From Bradyrhizobium sp. AZCC 1610 (GTDB lineage Bacteria; Pseudomonadota; Alphaproteobacteria; Rhizobiales; Xanthobacteraceae), in contig NZ_JAZHRR010000001.1 in the NCBI RefSeq assembly GCF_036924515.1, forward strand, positions 7,287,001 to 7,351,000: DNA of 64,000 nucleotides, in the 5' to 3' direction. The number at the start of each line of letters is the position of its first letter. The stretch's first letter is position 1. The notes beneath the pieces were generated by a model. The model made no database searches, had not been told where the DNA came from, and was given only the letters and a program-made list of their open reading frames with translations. A program made the position numbers and the translations under genes. This document shows, piece by piece, positions 19,270 to 27,564 of the stretch.

Positions 19270-20297
19270 TGCGCAAGCTGCTTGCGATGGCCCGGGACTT
19301 CATGCGCGGTGTGACTTTTTCCCGGGCCTTTGCCTTCGCGGCGGCACTTGGCTTTTCTTCCGAGGTGATTGCCCAGAGCATTCAATTGGGCATGCCAATC
19401 GCGTGCGAGCCTGGTCGGACCTGCTACATCCAGAATTACGTTGATGTCGACCCGTCAGCGTCAACGCAGGACTACAAATGCGGCACCCGGACCTATGACG
19501 GTCATAACGGGACGGACTTCCGCTTGCCGACGCTGGCGTCGCAGAAGGCCGGCGTGGAAGTTCTCGCTGCCGCAAGTGGTCGCGTTCTTCGCACACGAGA
19601 TGGCGCGCCGGACGGCGCCGTTGGCAAGTCTGCGCGCGAAGCAGTTCGCGACGTCGAATGTGGCAACGGTGTTGTGATCGAACACCCGGAGCACTGGGAA
19701 ACCCAATATTGCCACATGGCCAGCGGCAGCCTGGTGGTAAGACCCGGTGAGTCAGTCAAAGCTGGGCAGGCGCTTGGCCGGGTCGGTCTCTCGGGGCTGA
19801 CCGAATATCCTCATTTGCATTTCACGGTCAGGCATAAGGGAGCGATAGTAGATCCCTTCGCATATGGTGCCGCTTCCGGCTCCTGCGGGGGCGGCGAACT
19901 GCTGTGGCATCCTGCACATCACGCGCAACTTGCTTATCAGGAACGAACCGTTCTGAACGCCGGCTTCGCGAACGGTCCGGTGACGATGGAGCTCATCGAG
20001 GACGGAAGCGCGGGCAAGGAATTGCCGTCTGCCAGCGCGGCAGCGATTGTTGCTTTTGTTCGTGTCATCGGCCTGAAGATAGGCGACGCACAACAGTTCG
20101 CCATCAAAGACCCACTCGGAAACGTTATCGCCGAAAATCGAGCCCCACAACTTCAGACGAACAAGGCACAGTACATGTTGTTCACCGGCAGAAAGCGTCC
20201 GGCGAACGGCTGGGACCGCGGCACGTACAAGGCCACGTATGTTGTAGAGCGCGATGGCCGGGTCGTTCTGAAGAAGGAGCTGGAACTCACCCTCTAG
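19269..20297 (+). CDS. M23-family zinc metallopeptidase, exported
   Basis: A 342-residue protein with a signal-peptide-like N-terminus (FAFAAALGFSSEVIAQS) and a LytM/M23 domain: HNGTDFRLP supplies the first His and Asp zinc ligands and HLHF the last His, with CHMASGSLVVRPGESVKAGQALGRVGLSG between. M23 enzymes cut peptidoglycan cross-links or glycine-rich peptides in the periplasm. The C-terminal ~130 residues form an extra beta-like domain. Its ATG overlaps the LuxR stop, so it is translationally coupled to the regulator, and it may remodel the wall for the exported RTX protein (inference). Confidence 0.88.
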   Translation: MRKLLAMARDFMRGVTFSRAFAFAAALGFSSEVIAQSIQLGMPIACEPGRTCYIQNYVDVDPSASTQDYKCGTRTYDGHNGTDFRLPTLASQKAGVEVLAAASGRVLRTRDGAPDGAVGKSAREAVRDVECGNGVVIEHPEHWETQYCHMASGSLVVRPGESVKAGQALGRVGLSGLTEYPHLHFTVRHKGAIVDPFAYGAASGSCGGGELLWHPAHHAQLAYQERTVLNAGFANGPVTMELIEDGSAGKELPSASAAAIVAFVRVIGLKIGDAQQFAIKDPLGNVIAENRAPQLQTNKAQYMLFTGRKRPANGWDRGTYKATYVVERDGRVVLKKELELTL

Positions 20298-20470
20298 GGG
20301 CGCCGGTCTTTCGAGGCATCCGATTTCCGACGCAGGGCAGGGTCACCATCCTTGATTGCCCTCTTCCCTCCATCCGGGGCCGGATTCGCCTGGCCGGCCG
20401 GAAGCTCCCGAGCGCCTGATCGGTTGCCGGACCGGCCCGCGACCGCTATAGGGCGTGGAGAGGTGTAGCC

Positions 20471-21286
20471 ATGGCCGATATGCGATTGATCGTTGCGGGG
20501 GCCGGCGGCCGGATGGGCCGTGCGCTGGTGCGCGTCATTTCGGAAACGCCGGGCGCGGCTTTGACCGGCGCGCTGGAAGCGCCGGGCTCGGAACTTTTGG
20601 GCAAGGATGCCGGCGTTCTTGCCGGCCTGCCTGCCAACGGTATTGAGCTCTCCGCCGACCTCTGGAAACTATCGGCCAATGCCGACGGCATTCTGGATTT
20701 CACCGTGCCGGCCGCTACCATCGCTAACGTCGCGATCGCCGCCGAACGTAGCCTCGTGCACATTGTCGGAACCACCGGTCTGTCGGTGTCCGACATGGCC
20801 GTGATCAAGAGCGTTACCTCGCGTGCAGTGGTGGTGCAATCAGGCAATATGAGCCTCGGCATCAATCTGCTCGCCGCGCTGGTCAAGCGCGTTGCACAGT
20901 CGCTGGACGAAAGCTTCGACATCGAAATCGTCGAAATGCATCACAAGGCCAAGATCGACGCGCCGTCGGGCACCGCCTTCCTGCTCGGTGAAGCCGCCGC
21001 CGCCGGCCGCGGCGTCGACCTGCACACCCATTCGGACCGTGGCCGCGACGGGCATACCGGCGCGCGCCGGCCGGGTGACATCGGTTTTGCAGCGCTGCGC
21101 GGCGGCACTGTCACCGGCGATCACAGCGTGATCTTCGCCGGACCCATGGAGCGCATTGAACTGACCCATCGCGCCGAGGACCGGACGATGTTCGCGCAGG
21201 GCGCCGTCAAGGCCGCGCTATGGGCACACGGCAGGAAGCCCGGCTTCTATACGATGGCCGATGTGCTCGGGCTGACCGACTTCTAG
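20471..21286 (+). CDS. dapB: 4-hydroxy-tetrahydrodipicolinate reductase
   Basis: DapB makes tetrahydrodipicolinate with NAD(P)H in the lysine/meso-DAP pathway. The 271 residues contain the [11 protein letters not shown] nucleotide-binding loop, [12 protein letters not shown], and the catalytic [15 protein letters not shown] signature. GGAGAGG precedes the ATG. It converges with gpmI, the stops being one base apart. It is the first core gene after the RTX cluster, so that cluster sits between pyrF/DUF1330 and dapB. Confidence 0.97.
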   Translation: MADMRLIVAGAGGRMGRALVRVISETPGAALTGALEAPGSELLGKDAGVLAGLPANGIELSADLWKLSANADGILDFTVPAATIANVAIAAERSLVHIVGTTGLSVSDMAVIKSVTSRAVVVQSGNMSLGINLLAALVKRVAQSLDESFDIEIVEMHHKAKIDAPSGTAFLLGEAAAAGRGVDLHTHSDRGRDGHTGARRPGDIGFAALRGGTVTGDHSVIFAGPMERIELTHRAEDRTMFAQGAVKAALWAHGRKPGFYTMADVLGLTDF

Positions 21287-21287
21287 A

Positions 21288-22820
21288 CTAGTTTCGTCTG
21301 TGCGGGCGCAGCAATGACACGCCGGTCATGTCTGCCGGCTTCGGCAATTGCATCAGGTCGAGCAAGGTCGGGGCAATATCTGCCAGTCGGCCATCCGCCA
21401 ATGACACGTCGCCGCCGCCCTGGAGCAACAGCGGCACCGGCCCCGTTGTATGTGAAGTATGCGGGCCGCCAGTCGCGGGGTCACGCATCATTTCGCAGTT
21501 GCCGTGGTCGGCAGTAACCAGCAGCGCGCCACCAGCTCTTTGGATCGCATCTGCGATTCTCCCGAGTCCGGCATCCACCGCTTCGACCGCTTTGATCGCG
21601 GCCGCCAGGTTCCCCGAGTGGCCCACCATGTCTGGATTGGCATAATTTAGGACGATCAGGTCGTACTTGCCCGAGTCGATTGCCTCCACGGTTTTTGCCG
21701 TCAACTCTGGTGCCGACATTTCCGGTTGCAGGTCGTAGGTTGTGACCTTGGGCGAAGGCACCATGATGCGGTCTTCGCCAGGAAAAGGTTCTTCTCGTCC
21801 ACCGTTGAGAAAATAGGTGACGTGGGGATATTTCTCCGTTTCGGCGAGGCGCAATTGTGTGCGATTCGCGGTAGAAGTGATCTCCCCCAAAATGTTCGGA
21901 AACGTCTGCGCCGGAAATATCGTCTGCATCAGTTTGTCCAGATCGTCGCTGTATTGCGTCATTCCGACTGCGGCGGCGAAGTGGAGGTTGCGCCTGCGCG
22001 GCAAAGCAGCAAACGACGGATCAAGCATCGCGCCAAGAATCTCACGCACGCGATCGGCGCGAAAGTTGAAGCACAGCACGCCGTCGCCGTCCCTGATGCC
22101 GGCGTAACTGCCGATCACCGATGGTTCAACGAACTCGTCAGTGATGTCGTGTGCATACGCGTCAGCGATCGCTGATTGCGCGTCGGCGAATCGTGGGCCT
22201 TCGGCCTCAACGATTGCATTATAGGCCTTGGCTACGCGATCCCAGCGTTTGTCGCGGTCCATCGCGTAGTATCTCCCAATCACTGTGGCAACCGGAACCG
22301 ACGACGGAAGCGCGGCTTCCAGCCGCATCAAACTATCGACCGCAGATTTCGGCGGCGTATCGCGTCCATCCGTGAGAGCGTGTACGACTGATGGCACGCC
22401 ATTGTCGGTAAGGATGACGGCCAGCGCCGCGACGTGGTCCTCATGCGAATGTACCCCGCCCGGAGAAACCAGGCCGACAAGATGGCAAGTACCGCCGCTC
22501 TGTTTTAGCGTTTGGATCAGGGAGCGGAGCGCTTCGGTGGATTTGATATTGCCGGACGCAATCGCATCGTTGATCCGCGGCAAGTCCTGCATCACAATGC
22601 GGCCTGCGCCGATATTGAAATGTCCAACCTCGGAATTGCCCATCTGACCATCGGGCAGACCGACATCGCGTCCCGACGTCTTCAAGAATGCGTGCGGACC
22701 TGTGGCCCACAGACGATCGAAATTCGGTGTGTGAGCCTGACGAACAGCATTGTCGGCCAGATCTTCGCGCCAGCCCCAGCCATCCAATATAGCCAGCATC
22801 ACCGGACGACGTTCTTGCAT
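21288..22820 (-). CDS. gpmI: 2,3-bisphosphoglycerate-independent phosphoglycerate mutase
   Basis: A full 510-residue GpmI, an alkaline-phosphatase-superfamily enzyme that interconverts 3- and 2-phosphoglycerate with manganese. Asp13 (LAILDGWGW) and the nucleophile Ser63 (GQMGNSEVGH) are in place, with VTADHGNCEMM and the GHSGN metal motifs near the C-terminus. Two 60-base samples counted by hand have 33 G+C each, against 42 in a dapB sample, so base composition differs from its neighbours. In related genomes I recall the cofactor-dependent gpmA beside dapB, suggesting replacement by an acquired isozyme. Confidence 0.94.
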   Translation of the reverse strand: MQERRPVMLAILDGWGWREDLADNAVRQAHTPNFDRLWATGPHAFLKTSGRDVGLPDGQMGNSEVGHFNIGAGRIVMQDLPRINDAIASGNIKSTEALRSLIQTLKQSGGTCHLVGLVSPGGVHSHEDHVAALAVILTDNGVPSVVHALTDGRDTPPKSAVDSLMRLEAALPSSVPVATVIGRYYAMDRDKRWDRVAKAYNAIVEAEGPRFADAQSAIADAYAHDITDEFVEPSVIGSYAGIRDGDGVLCFNFRADRVREILGAMLDPSFAALPRRRNLHFAAAVGMTQYSDDLDKLMQTIFPAQTFPNILGEITSTANRTQLRLAETEKYPHVTYFLNGGREEPFPGEDRIMVPSPKVTTYDLQPEMSAPELTAKTVEAIDSGKYDLIVLNYANPDMVGHSGNLAAAIKAVEAVDAGLGRIADAIQRAGGALLVTADHGNCEMMRDPATGGPHTSHTTGPVPLLLQGGGDVSLADGRLADIAPTLLDLMQLPKPADMTGVSLLRPHRRN

Positions 22821-23042
22821 AGATTCACCTTCCGCTGTTGAGACAAGTGGTTTTGAGCGATCAATTTGCGATCGTCAATCGTCACTCTTGGGTATTCCGG
22901 GATATGACAACGGCGCCGGCTTGCCGGAATTGCCATTCAAAGGCAATGAGTTAGGCTGCCTGCTTGCTTCCCGGGAAAGCACCGCCTGCTCGCGGGAGAT
23001 GTTCCGATGCCAAGTGGAATCCCGACTGCGCGGCGAGCGCTG

Positions 23043-23960
23043 TCAGTGAAGCCCGACCTGCCCTGCTTCCCAGCCCAGCATCGCCTGCTTGCGCGTGATG
23101 CCCCAGTGGTAGCCGGTCAGCGCGCCGCCCTTGCCGAGCGCGCGGTGGCAGGGCACCACGAATGACACCGGGTTGCGGCCGACCGCGGCGCCGACGGCGC
23201 GCGATGCCTTCGGGTTTTTGATCTTGTTGGCGATGTCGGAATAGCAGACCGCGCGGCCCATCGGGATCTTCAGCAGCGTCTCCCACACCCGCACCTCGAA
23301 ATCGGTGCCGATCAGGACCACGCGGAGGGGCTGGTCCGGCCGCCACAGCCGCGTATCGAAGATGCGTTGCGCGAGAGCTGTCGTGCCGTCGTGGTCCTCG
23401 ACATAGGTCGCGTTCGGCGAGCGCCGCTTCATGTCGGCAAACGCCATCGGCTCCTCGCCGGGATCGGCGAAGGCAAGCCCTGCCAGCCCGCGGTCGCTCG
23501 CGATCACGATCGCGGTGCCGAATGGGCAAGCGTGGAAACCGTAGCGCAGCGTCATGCCGGCGCCGCCGTTCTTCCATTCGCCCGGCGACATCGCTTCATG
23601 GGTGACGAACAGATCATGCAGCCGGCCCGGGCCCGACAGGCCTGAGTCGAGCGCGGCATCGAGCACGCTGGCGGAATCGCGCAGCAGGCCCTTGGCGTGA
23701 TCGAGCGTCAGCGCCTGCATGAAAGCCTTCGGCGTCAGCGAGGCCCAGCGGCGGAACAGATGGTGCAGTTCATCCGGCGTCACGGCGGCGGCATCCGCCA
23801 TCGCCTCGATGGTCGGCTGCGTGCGCCAGTGCTCGGAGATGAAAGCGATGGCGCGGCGCACCGAGTCGTAATCGCGCAGCGCGGCGGCCTGATGGCCCGG
23901 CTTGGCCAGGCGCTGGTCATGTATGGCTGATATCATCATGGGGTCTGATTTAGGGCTCAT
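23043..23960 (-). CDS. ada: Ada-like protein: AraC HTH plus O6-methylguanine-DNA methyltransferase
   Basis: About 305 residues. The N-terminal part is an AraC-type DNA-binding domain (TIEAMADAAAVTPDELHHLFRRW...GLSGPGRLHDLF) and the C-terminal part a suicide alkyltransferase with the PCHR active site (acceptor Cys at about residue 271), followed by the GYHWGITRK recognition wing. The zinc-binding methylphosphotriester domain of E. coli Ada, with its switch cysteine, is absent, so activation cannot follow the Ada model. Start uncertain: MSPK at 23960 is chosen over 23990 or 23939. Confidence 0.88.
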   Translation of the reverse strand: MSPKSDPMMISAIHDQRLAKPGHQAAALRDYDSVRRAIAFISEHWRTQPTIEAMADAAAVTPDELHHLFRRWASLTPKAFMQALTLDHAKGLLRDSASVLDAALDSGLSGPGRLHDLFVTHEAMSPGEWKNGGAGMTLRYGFHACPFGTAIVIASDRGLAGLAFADPGEEPMAFADMKRRSPNATYVEDHDGTTALAQRIFDTRLWRPDQPLRVVLIGTDFEVRVWETLLKIPMGRAVCYSDIANKIKNPKASRAVGAAVGRNPVSFVVPCHRALGKGGALTGYHWGITRKQAMLGWEAGQVGLH

Positions 23961-23989
23961 GCGCGGTCCAAACCACCCGATTTCCGACA

Positions 23990-24047
23990 ACGTAGCGTTT
24001 TCGAGCGAAGTGGGAACCGGTTCGCGTGAAGAAAACGCGTCAAGAAA
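23990..24047. repeat. Dispersed palindromic repeat, copy 2 (inverted)
   Basis: The reverse complement of this stretch matches 2893-2950 over about 50 bases with a few mismatches. It lies between the Ada-like gene and the DUF2244 gene. Confidence 0.8.
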
Positions 24048-24053
24048 GAGAGC

Positions 24054-24575
24054 CTACGCGACCGGATTGTACGTGATACCGCGCTTGGCGATTTGCAACG
24101 CGGCCAATAAGGCTTTGGCAAAACTAGCCTTTTCGTCAGGTCCCAGAAAGTAGCCGATCGAGACGCGCCGGCCCCGGGAGACCAGATAGAGCCGCTCGAT
24201 GCCAAATTCAGGGTCGCCTGTCTGCTCGAGCTGCACCCAGAGCGGATTGAGCGTCCATTCCATGACGTCGCCGCGATGGCTGACCCGGCGCACGCGCAAT
24301 TCCGAAGGCGTCATCACGATGTCCTCGGTGGCTGCAGCGCTGCGGAAATTGATCCGGAACGCCCAGTAGATCACCAGCACATCGAGGCCGAACAAGCCGA
24401 GCACCGGCCAGGCACCCATCAGCAAAAATGCGATGCCGGCGACAAAGCTCACCGCGCTGATGAACGCCATCAGCACCAAAAAGCCGGTTCGATTGAGTGA
24501 GCGATGCGGCGTCACCCGCGCCGAAAACAGCGTCGGCTGGTCAAGCGCCGGATCAAAGTCGTTGCCTGCGGTCAT
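24054..24575 (-). CDS. DUF2244 integral membrane protein
   Basis: A 173-residue protein with two adjacent membrane helices (about residues 30-73: FLVLMAFISAVSFVAGIAFLL, then VLGLFGLDVLVIYWAF) and a cytoplasmic domain with VQLEQTGDPEFGIERLYLVSRGRRVSIG, typical of DUF2244. Function is unknown; the family commonly neighbours nth, as here (divergent, 22 bases between starts), and is sometimes found near cytochrome oxidase genes. Confidence 0.9.
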   Translation of the reverse strand: MTAGNDFDPALDQPTLFSARVTPHRSLNRTGFLVLMAFISAVSFVAGIAFLLMGAWPVLGLFGLDVLVIYWAFRINFRSAAATEDIVMTPSELRVRRVSHRGDVMEWTLNPLWVQLEQTGDPEFGIERLYLVSRGRRVSIGYFLGPDEKASFAKALLAALQIAKRGITYNPVA

Positions 24576-24597
24576 CGCGTATCAGTATATCCCGATC

Positions 24598-25386
24598 ATG
24601 GCCAAAATCATCCGCTCTCTCAGAGCCAAAAAGCCCAGCGTTCCATCCGCGCCGAAGAAGCCGGCAAAGAAGGCCGCCAAGGCGCTGCCGAAGCCTGCGA
24701 AGAAATCAACCAGGCCAAAGTCCCCAAAGCCAAAACCTCTAAATCCGAAACCTTGGACACCGGCCGAGGTCCACGAGGTGTTCAGCCGGTTTCGCAAAGC
24801 CAATCCGGAGCCGAAGGGCGAGCTCGAACATCTCAACCCCTATACGCTGCTGGTCGCCGTGGTGCTGTCGGCGCAGGCAACGGATGCCGGCGTCAACAAG
24901 GCGACGCGCGCTCTGTTTGCGGTCGCCGATACGCCGGAGAGGATGCTTGAGCTCGGCGAAGAGAAAGTGCGCGAGTACATCAAGACCATCGGGCTCTATC
25001 GCAACAAGGCCAGGAACGTCATAGCACTGTCGGAAAAACTGATCGCCGAATTCGGCGGCGAGGTGCCGCGCACGCGGGCCGAGATCGAGACGCTGCCCGG
25101 CGCCGGGCGCAAGACCGCCAACGTCGTGCTCAACATGGCCTATGGCGAGCACACCATGGCGGTGGACACCCATGTGTTCCGCGTCGGCAACCGCACGGGG
25201 CTGGCGCCCGGCAACACCCCGATCGAGGTCGAACTGGGGCTGGAGAAGGTGATTCCGCCGGAATTCATGCTGCACGCCCATCACTGGCTGATCCTGCACG
25301 GGCGCTACACCTGCCTCGCCCGCACGCCGCGCTGTGAGGTGTGCCTGATCAACGATCTCTGCCGCTGGCCGGAAAAGACGGTTTAG
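24598..25386 (+). CDS. nth: Endonuclease III
   Basis: A 262-residue DNA glycosylase/AP lyase for oxidised pyrimidines. The helix-hairpin-helix LPGAGRKTANVV carries the catalytic lysine, the following MAVDTHVFRVGNR carries the catalytic aspartate, and CLARTPRCEVCLINDLC gives the C-X6-C-X2-C-X5-C iron-sulfur cluster. The first ~50 residues are a Lys/Pro-rich extension (KKPAKKAAKALPKPAKKS) common in Bradyrhizobium Nth proteins and probably disordered. Confidence 0.96.
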   Translation: MAKIIRSLRAKKPSVPSAPKKPAKKAAKALPKPAKKSTRPKSPKPKPLNPKPWTPAEVHEVFSRFRKANPEPKGELEHLNPYTLLVAVVLSAQATDAGVNKATRALFAVADTPERMLELGEEKVREYIKTIGLYRNKARNVIALSEKLIAEFGGEVPRTRAEIETLPGAGRKTANVVLNMAYGEHTMAVDTHVFRVGNRTGLAPGNTPIEVELGLEKVIPPEFMLHAHHWLILHGRYTCLARTPRCEVCLINDLCRWPEKTV

Positions 25387-25397
25387 CGGGCGCGGTG

Positions 25398-25542
25398 TGT
25401 CCCGGACGCGATGCAGCGTGTCTTCACGGTGCACCGCAGAGCCGGGACCCACGGACGGCAATCGTGGACCCCGGATCAGCAGCGCACCGCCGGAGTCGCG
25501 CGAAGCGCGATCCCGAGTGCGCTGCGCAGCATCCGGGGAACG
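25398..25542 (+). repeat. ~150-bp dispersed intergenic repeat, copy A
   Basis: Starts TGTCCCGGACGCG and ends GCTGCGCAGCATCCGGGGAA. The copy at 27390-27552 shares both ends plus internal blocks (CGCAGAGCCGGGACCCAC, GGACCCCGGATCAGCAGCGC) in the same orientation, with a more variable middle. The ends are partly complementary (CCCGGA/TCCGGGG), so it can fold as a long stem. Confidence 0.85.
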
Positions 25543-25551
25543 CCAACCCCA

Positions 25552-26304
25552 TCACACCACCGGCATTCCCGTTTTCCGCGCCGGCTCAATCAGCTCCGGC
25601 CTCGGGCCGGACAGCCGTTTGTGCATGTGGACCATGAAGGCCATGCCGAACAAGGGTGTCGCCAGGTTGACGATCGGAATCGACACGAAGGCTGCGATGA
25701 ACAGGCCCGCGGTGAAGACAGTGGCCGCATTGTCCTTGCGCATCGTTTTGGCTTCCGCCGGCGAGCGGAAACGCATCGCGGCGAGTTCGAAATATTCGCG
25801 ACCCAGGAGCCACGCGGTGGCGACGAAGAAAATCAGAAAGCCCGCGCCCGCGAACAGCACGAAGGGCAGCGCGATCAAATAGACCAGGATCGTCAGCAGC
25901 GCCGTCTTGATTCCTTCCGGAATCGCGACACCGAGCGGCAGCGCATCCCCGGGACGCTCAGCCGGATAATGTTTGCGCTCGACGTGCTCGGCGACGTCGT
26001 CGACGAACACGCTCGCGATCAGCGAGGTGACCGCCGGCATCAGGAAAATGCCGCCGAGGACAACGCCGAGCCCGGCCGCGATCGAGATGATCCAGGAAAG
26101 GATGTTGAGCGTCGTGTGGAAGCCCGGCCCCAGCATCGCCTCGGCCCAGACTTCGCCGTACTCGGCGAACCAGCTCAACGCGCGCTGCAAGCCGATGGCC
26201 AGCACCGCAACCAGCACCAGCGCCAGGGCGATCGAGCGCCACAGTATGGTCCGCATCGGCGGCGACAGGATCTGCGAAATCGCCTTGACGGCGGCGTCCA
26301 ACAT
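25552..26304 (-). CDS. EI24/CysZ-like integral membrane protein
   Basis: A 250-residue protein with about five hydrophobic segments (SIALALVLVAVLAIGL, ILSWIISIAAGLGVVLGGIFL, ALLTILVYLIALPFVLFAGAGFLIFF, AATVFTAGLFIAAFVSIPIVN) and the EI24 pattern AWLLGREYFELAAMR. E. coli CysZ of this family transports sulfate, but most alphaproteobacterial members are uncharacterised, so no substrate is assigned. The start MLDAAVKAI is chosen from family length; the upstream frame is open but unlike protein. Divergent from the HMG-CoA lyase gene. Confidence 0.87.
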   Translation of the reverse strand: MLDAAVKAISQILSPPMRTILWRSIALALVLVAVLAIGLQRALSWFAEYGEVWAEAMLGPGFHTTLNILSWIISIAAGLGVVLGGIFLMPAVTSLIASVFVDDVAEHVERKHYPAERPGDALPLGVAIPEGIKTALLTILVYLIALPFVLFAGAGFLIFFVATAWLLGREYFELAAMRFRSPAEAKTMRKDNAATVFTAGLFIAAFVSIPIVNLATPLFGMAFMVHMHKRLSGPRPELIEPARKTGMPVV

Positions 26305-26420
26305 GGCGGTCTTGCCTCTTGTGAAAAAGCCCTTGCGAGAGGTAGATACCCCCAAGGGTTTCGACAAGAGCCTGCCGGCCCCCGGGGAAACAAGACTGCC
26401 GTTAAAAACAAGAGGCTGCC

Positions 26421-27368
26421 ATGACCCGTGTCCAGGAGCTCTATCCCGACAACAAAATCGTTCTGCGCGAGGTCGGCTTGCGCGACGGCCTGCAGCTCGT
26501 GAAGAAATTTCCGTCGACGGAAGCGAAGCAGCGCTGGATCCGTGACGAATATGCCGCCGGCGTGCGGCACTTCGAGGTCGGCTCGTTTCTGCCGGCAAAG
26601 ACGTTTCCGCAATTCGCCGACGTGCGCGACATCATTGGGACCGTGGCCTCGCTGCCCGGTGCCTACGGCATCGCGCTGACGCTGAACGAACGCGGCGTCA
26701 ACGAAGCGTTGGCCTCCGGTGTCGCCGAGGTGGCGGCGGTGGTCTCGGCCACCGAGGAGCACAGCCAGGCCAACGCCAACCGCTCGCGCGAGTCGGCCAT
26801 CGCCAACGTCAAGCGGCTCTGCGAGTTGCGTGACGCCAGCGCACACAGACCGGTGGTGAACTCCGCGATCTCGATGGCGCTGGGCTGTTCGATCGTTGGG
26901 GCAGTCGATCCGAAGGAAGTGTTGCGGCTGACGGAAAAGCTGTTCGAGGCCGGCGTCGACATGGTCGCAATTGCCGACACGGTCGGGTACGCCGGGCCGA
27001 AGCAGGTCGGGGAATTGACTGCGGCGGCGGTGAAGATAGCAGGTTCAAAGCCGATCTGCATTCATCTGCACGATACAAGGGGCATGGGCATCGCCAACGC
27101 CTCCGCCGCGCTCGATGCCGGCGCGCGCGTGCTGGATGGATCGCTCGGCGGTCTCGGCGGCTGCCCGTTCGCGCCGGGCGCCACCGGCAATGTCGTGTTC
27201 GAGGATCTGGTGTTTCTGTGCGGGAGCAAGGGGTTCAAGACGGGCATCGATATCGAGAAACTGATCGCGGTGCGCAAGATCCTGAAATCGGAAATGCCTG
27301 GAGAAGCGCTCTATGGCGGGCTGGCGCGCGCCGGATTACCGCGCGGCACGGCGGCCAGGGCCGCGTGA
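26421..27368 (+). CDS. Hydroxymethylglutaryl-CoA lyase-like enzyme
   Basis: A 315-residue TIM-barrel DRE-metallolyase: REVGLRDGLQ near the N-terminus supplies the metal/catalytic residues, HLHDTRGMG the second metal site, and GLGGCPFAPGATGN matches the HMG-CoA lyase cysteine signature. Products would be acetoacetate and acetyl-CoA (leucine degradation), although related aldolases in this family act on other acyl-CoAs, so the substrate is tentative. It sits between two direct copies of a dispersed repeat with the divergent EI24 gene. Confidence 0.85.
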   Translation: MTRVQELYPDNKIVLREVGLRDGLQLVKKFPSTEAKQRWIRDEYAAGVRHFEVGSFLPAKTFPQFADVRDIIGTVASLPGAYGIALTLNERGVNEALASGVAEVAAVVSATEEHSQANANRSRESAIANVKRLCELRDASAHRPVVNSAISMALGCSIVGAVDPKEVLRLTEKLFEAGVDMVAIADTVGYAGPKQVGELTAAAVKIAGSKPICIHLHDTRGMGIANASAALDAGARVLDGSLGGLGGCPFAPGATGNVVFEDLVFLCGSKGFKTGIDIEKLIAVRKILKSEMPGEALYGGLARAGLPRGTAARAA

Positions 27369-27389
27369 TGGGCGTCTCATGCCCTTTCG

Positions 27390-27552
27390 TGTCCCGGACG
27401 CGGTGCAGCGCCTCTTCGGCGATGCGCCGCAGAGCCGGGACCCACATGCAAGGTGGATGGACCCCGGATCAGCAGCGCATCACGCCGCAAACCATAGTGC
27501 GTCGAAGACGCGCGTGAACGCGCTGATGGCGCTGCGCAGCATCCGGGGAACG
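27390..27552 (+). repeat. ~150-bp dispersed intergenic repeat, copy B
   Basis: Same ends and internal blocks as 25398-25542, same orientation. It lies between the HMG-CoA lyase gene and the 3' end of the copper ATPase gene, which converge. Confidence 0.85.
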
Positions 27553-27564
27553 CGGGGCGGCGAC

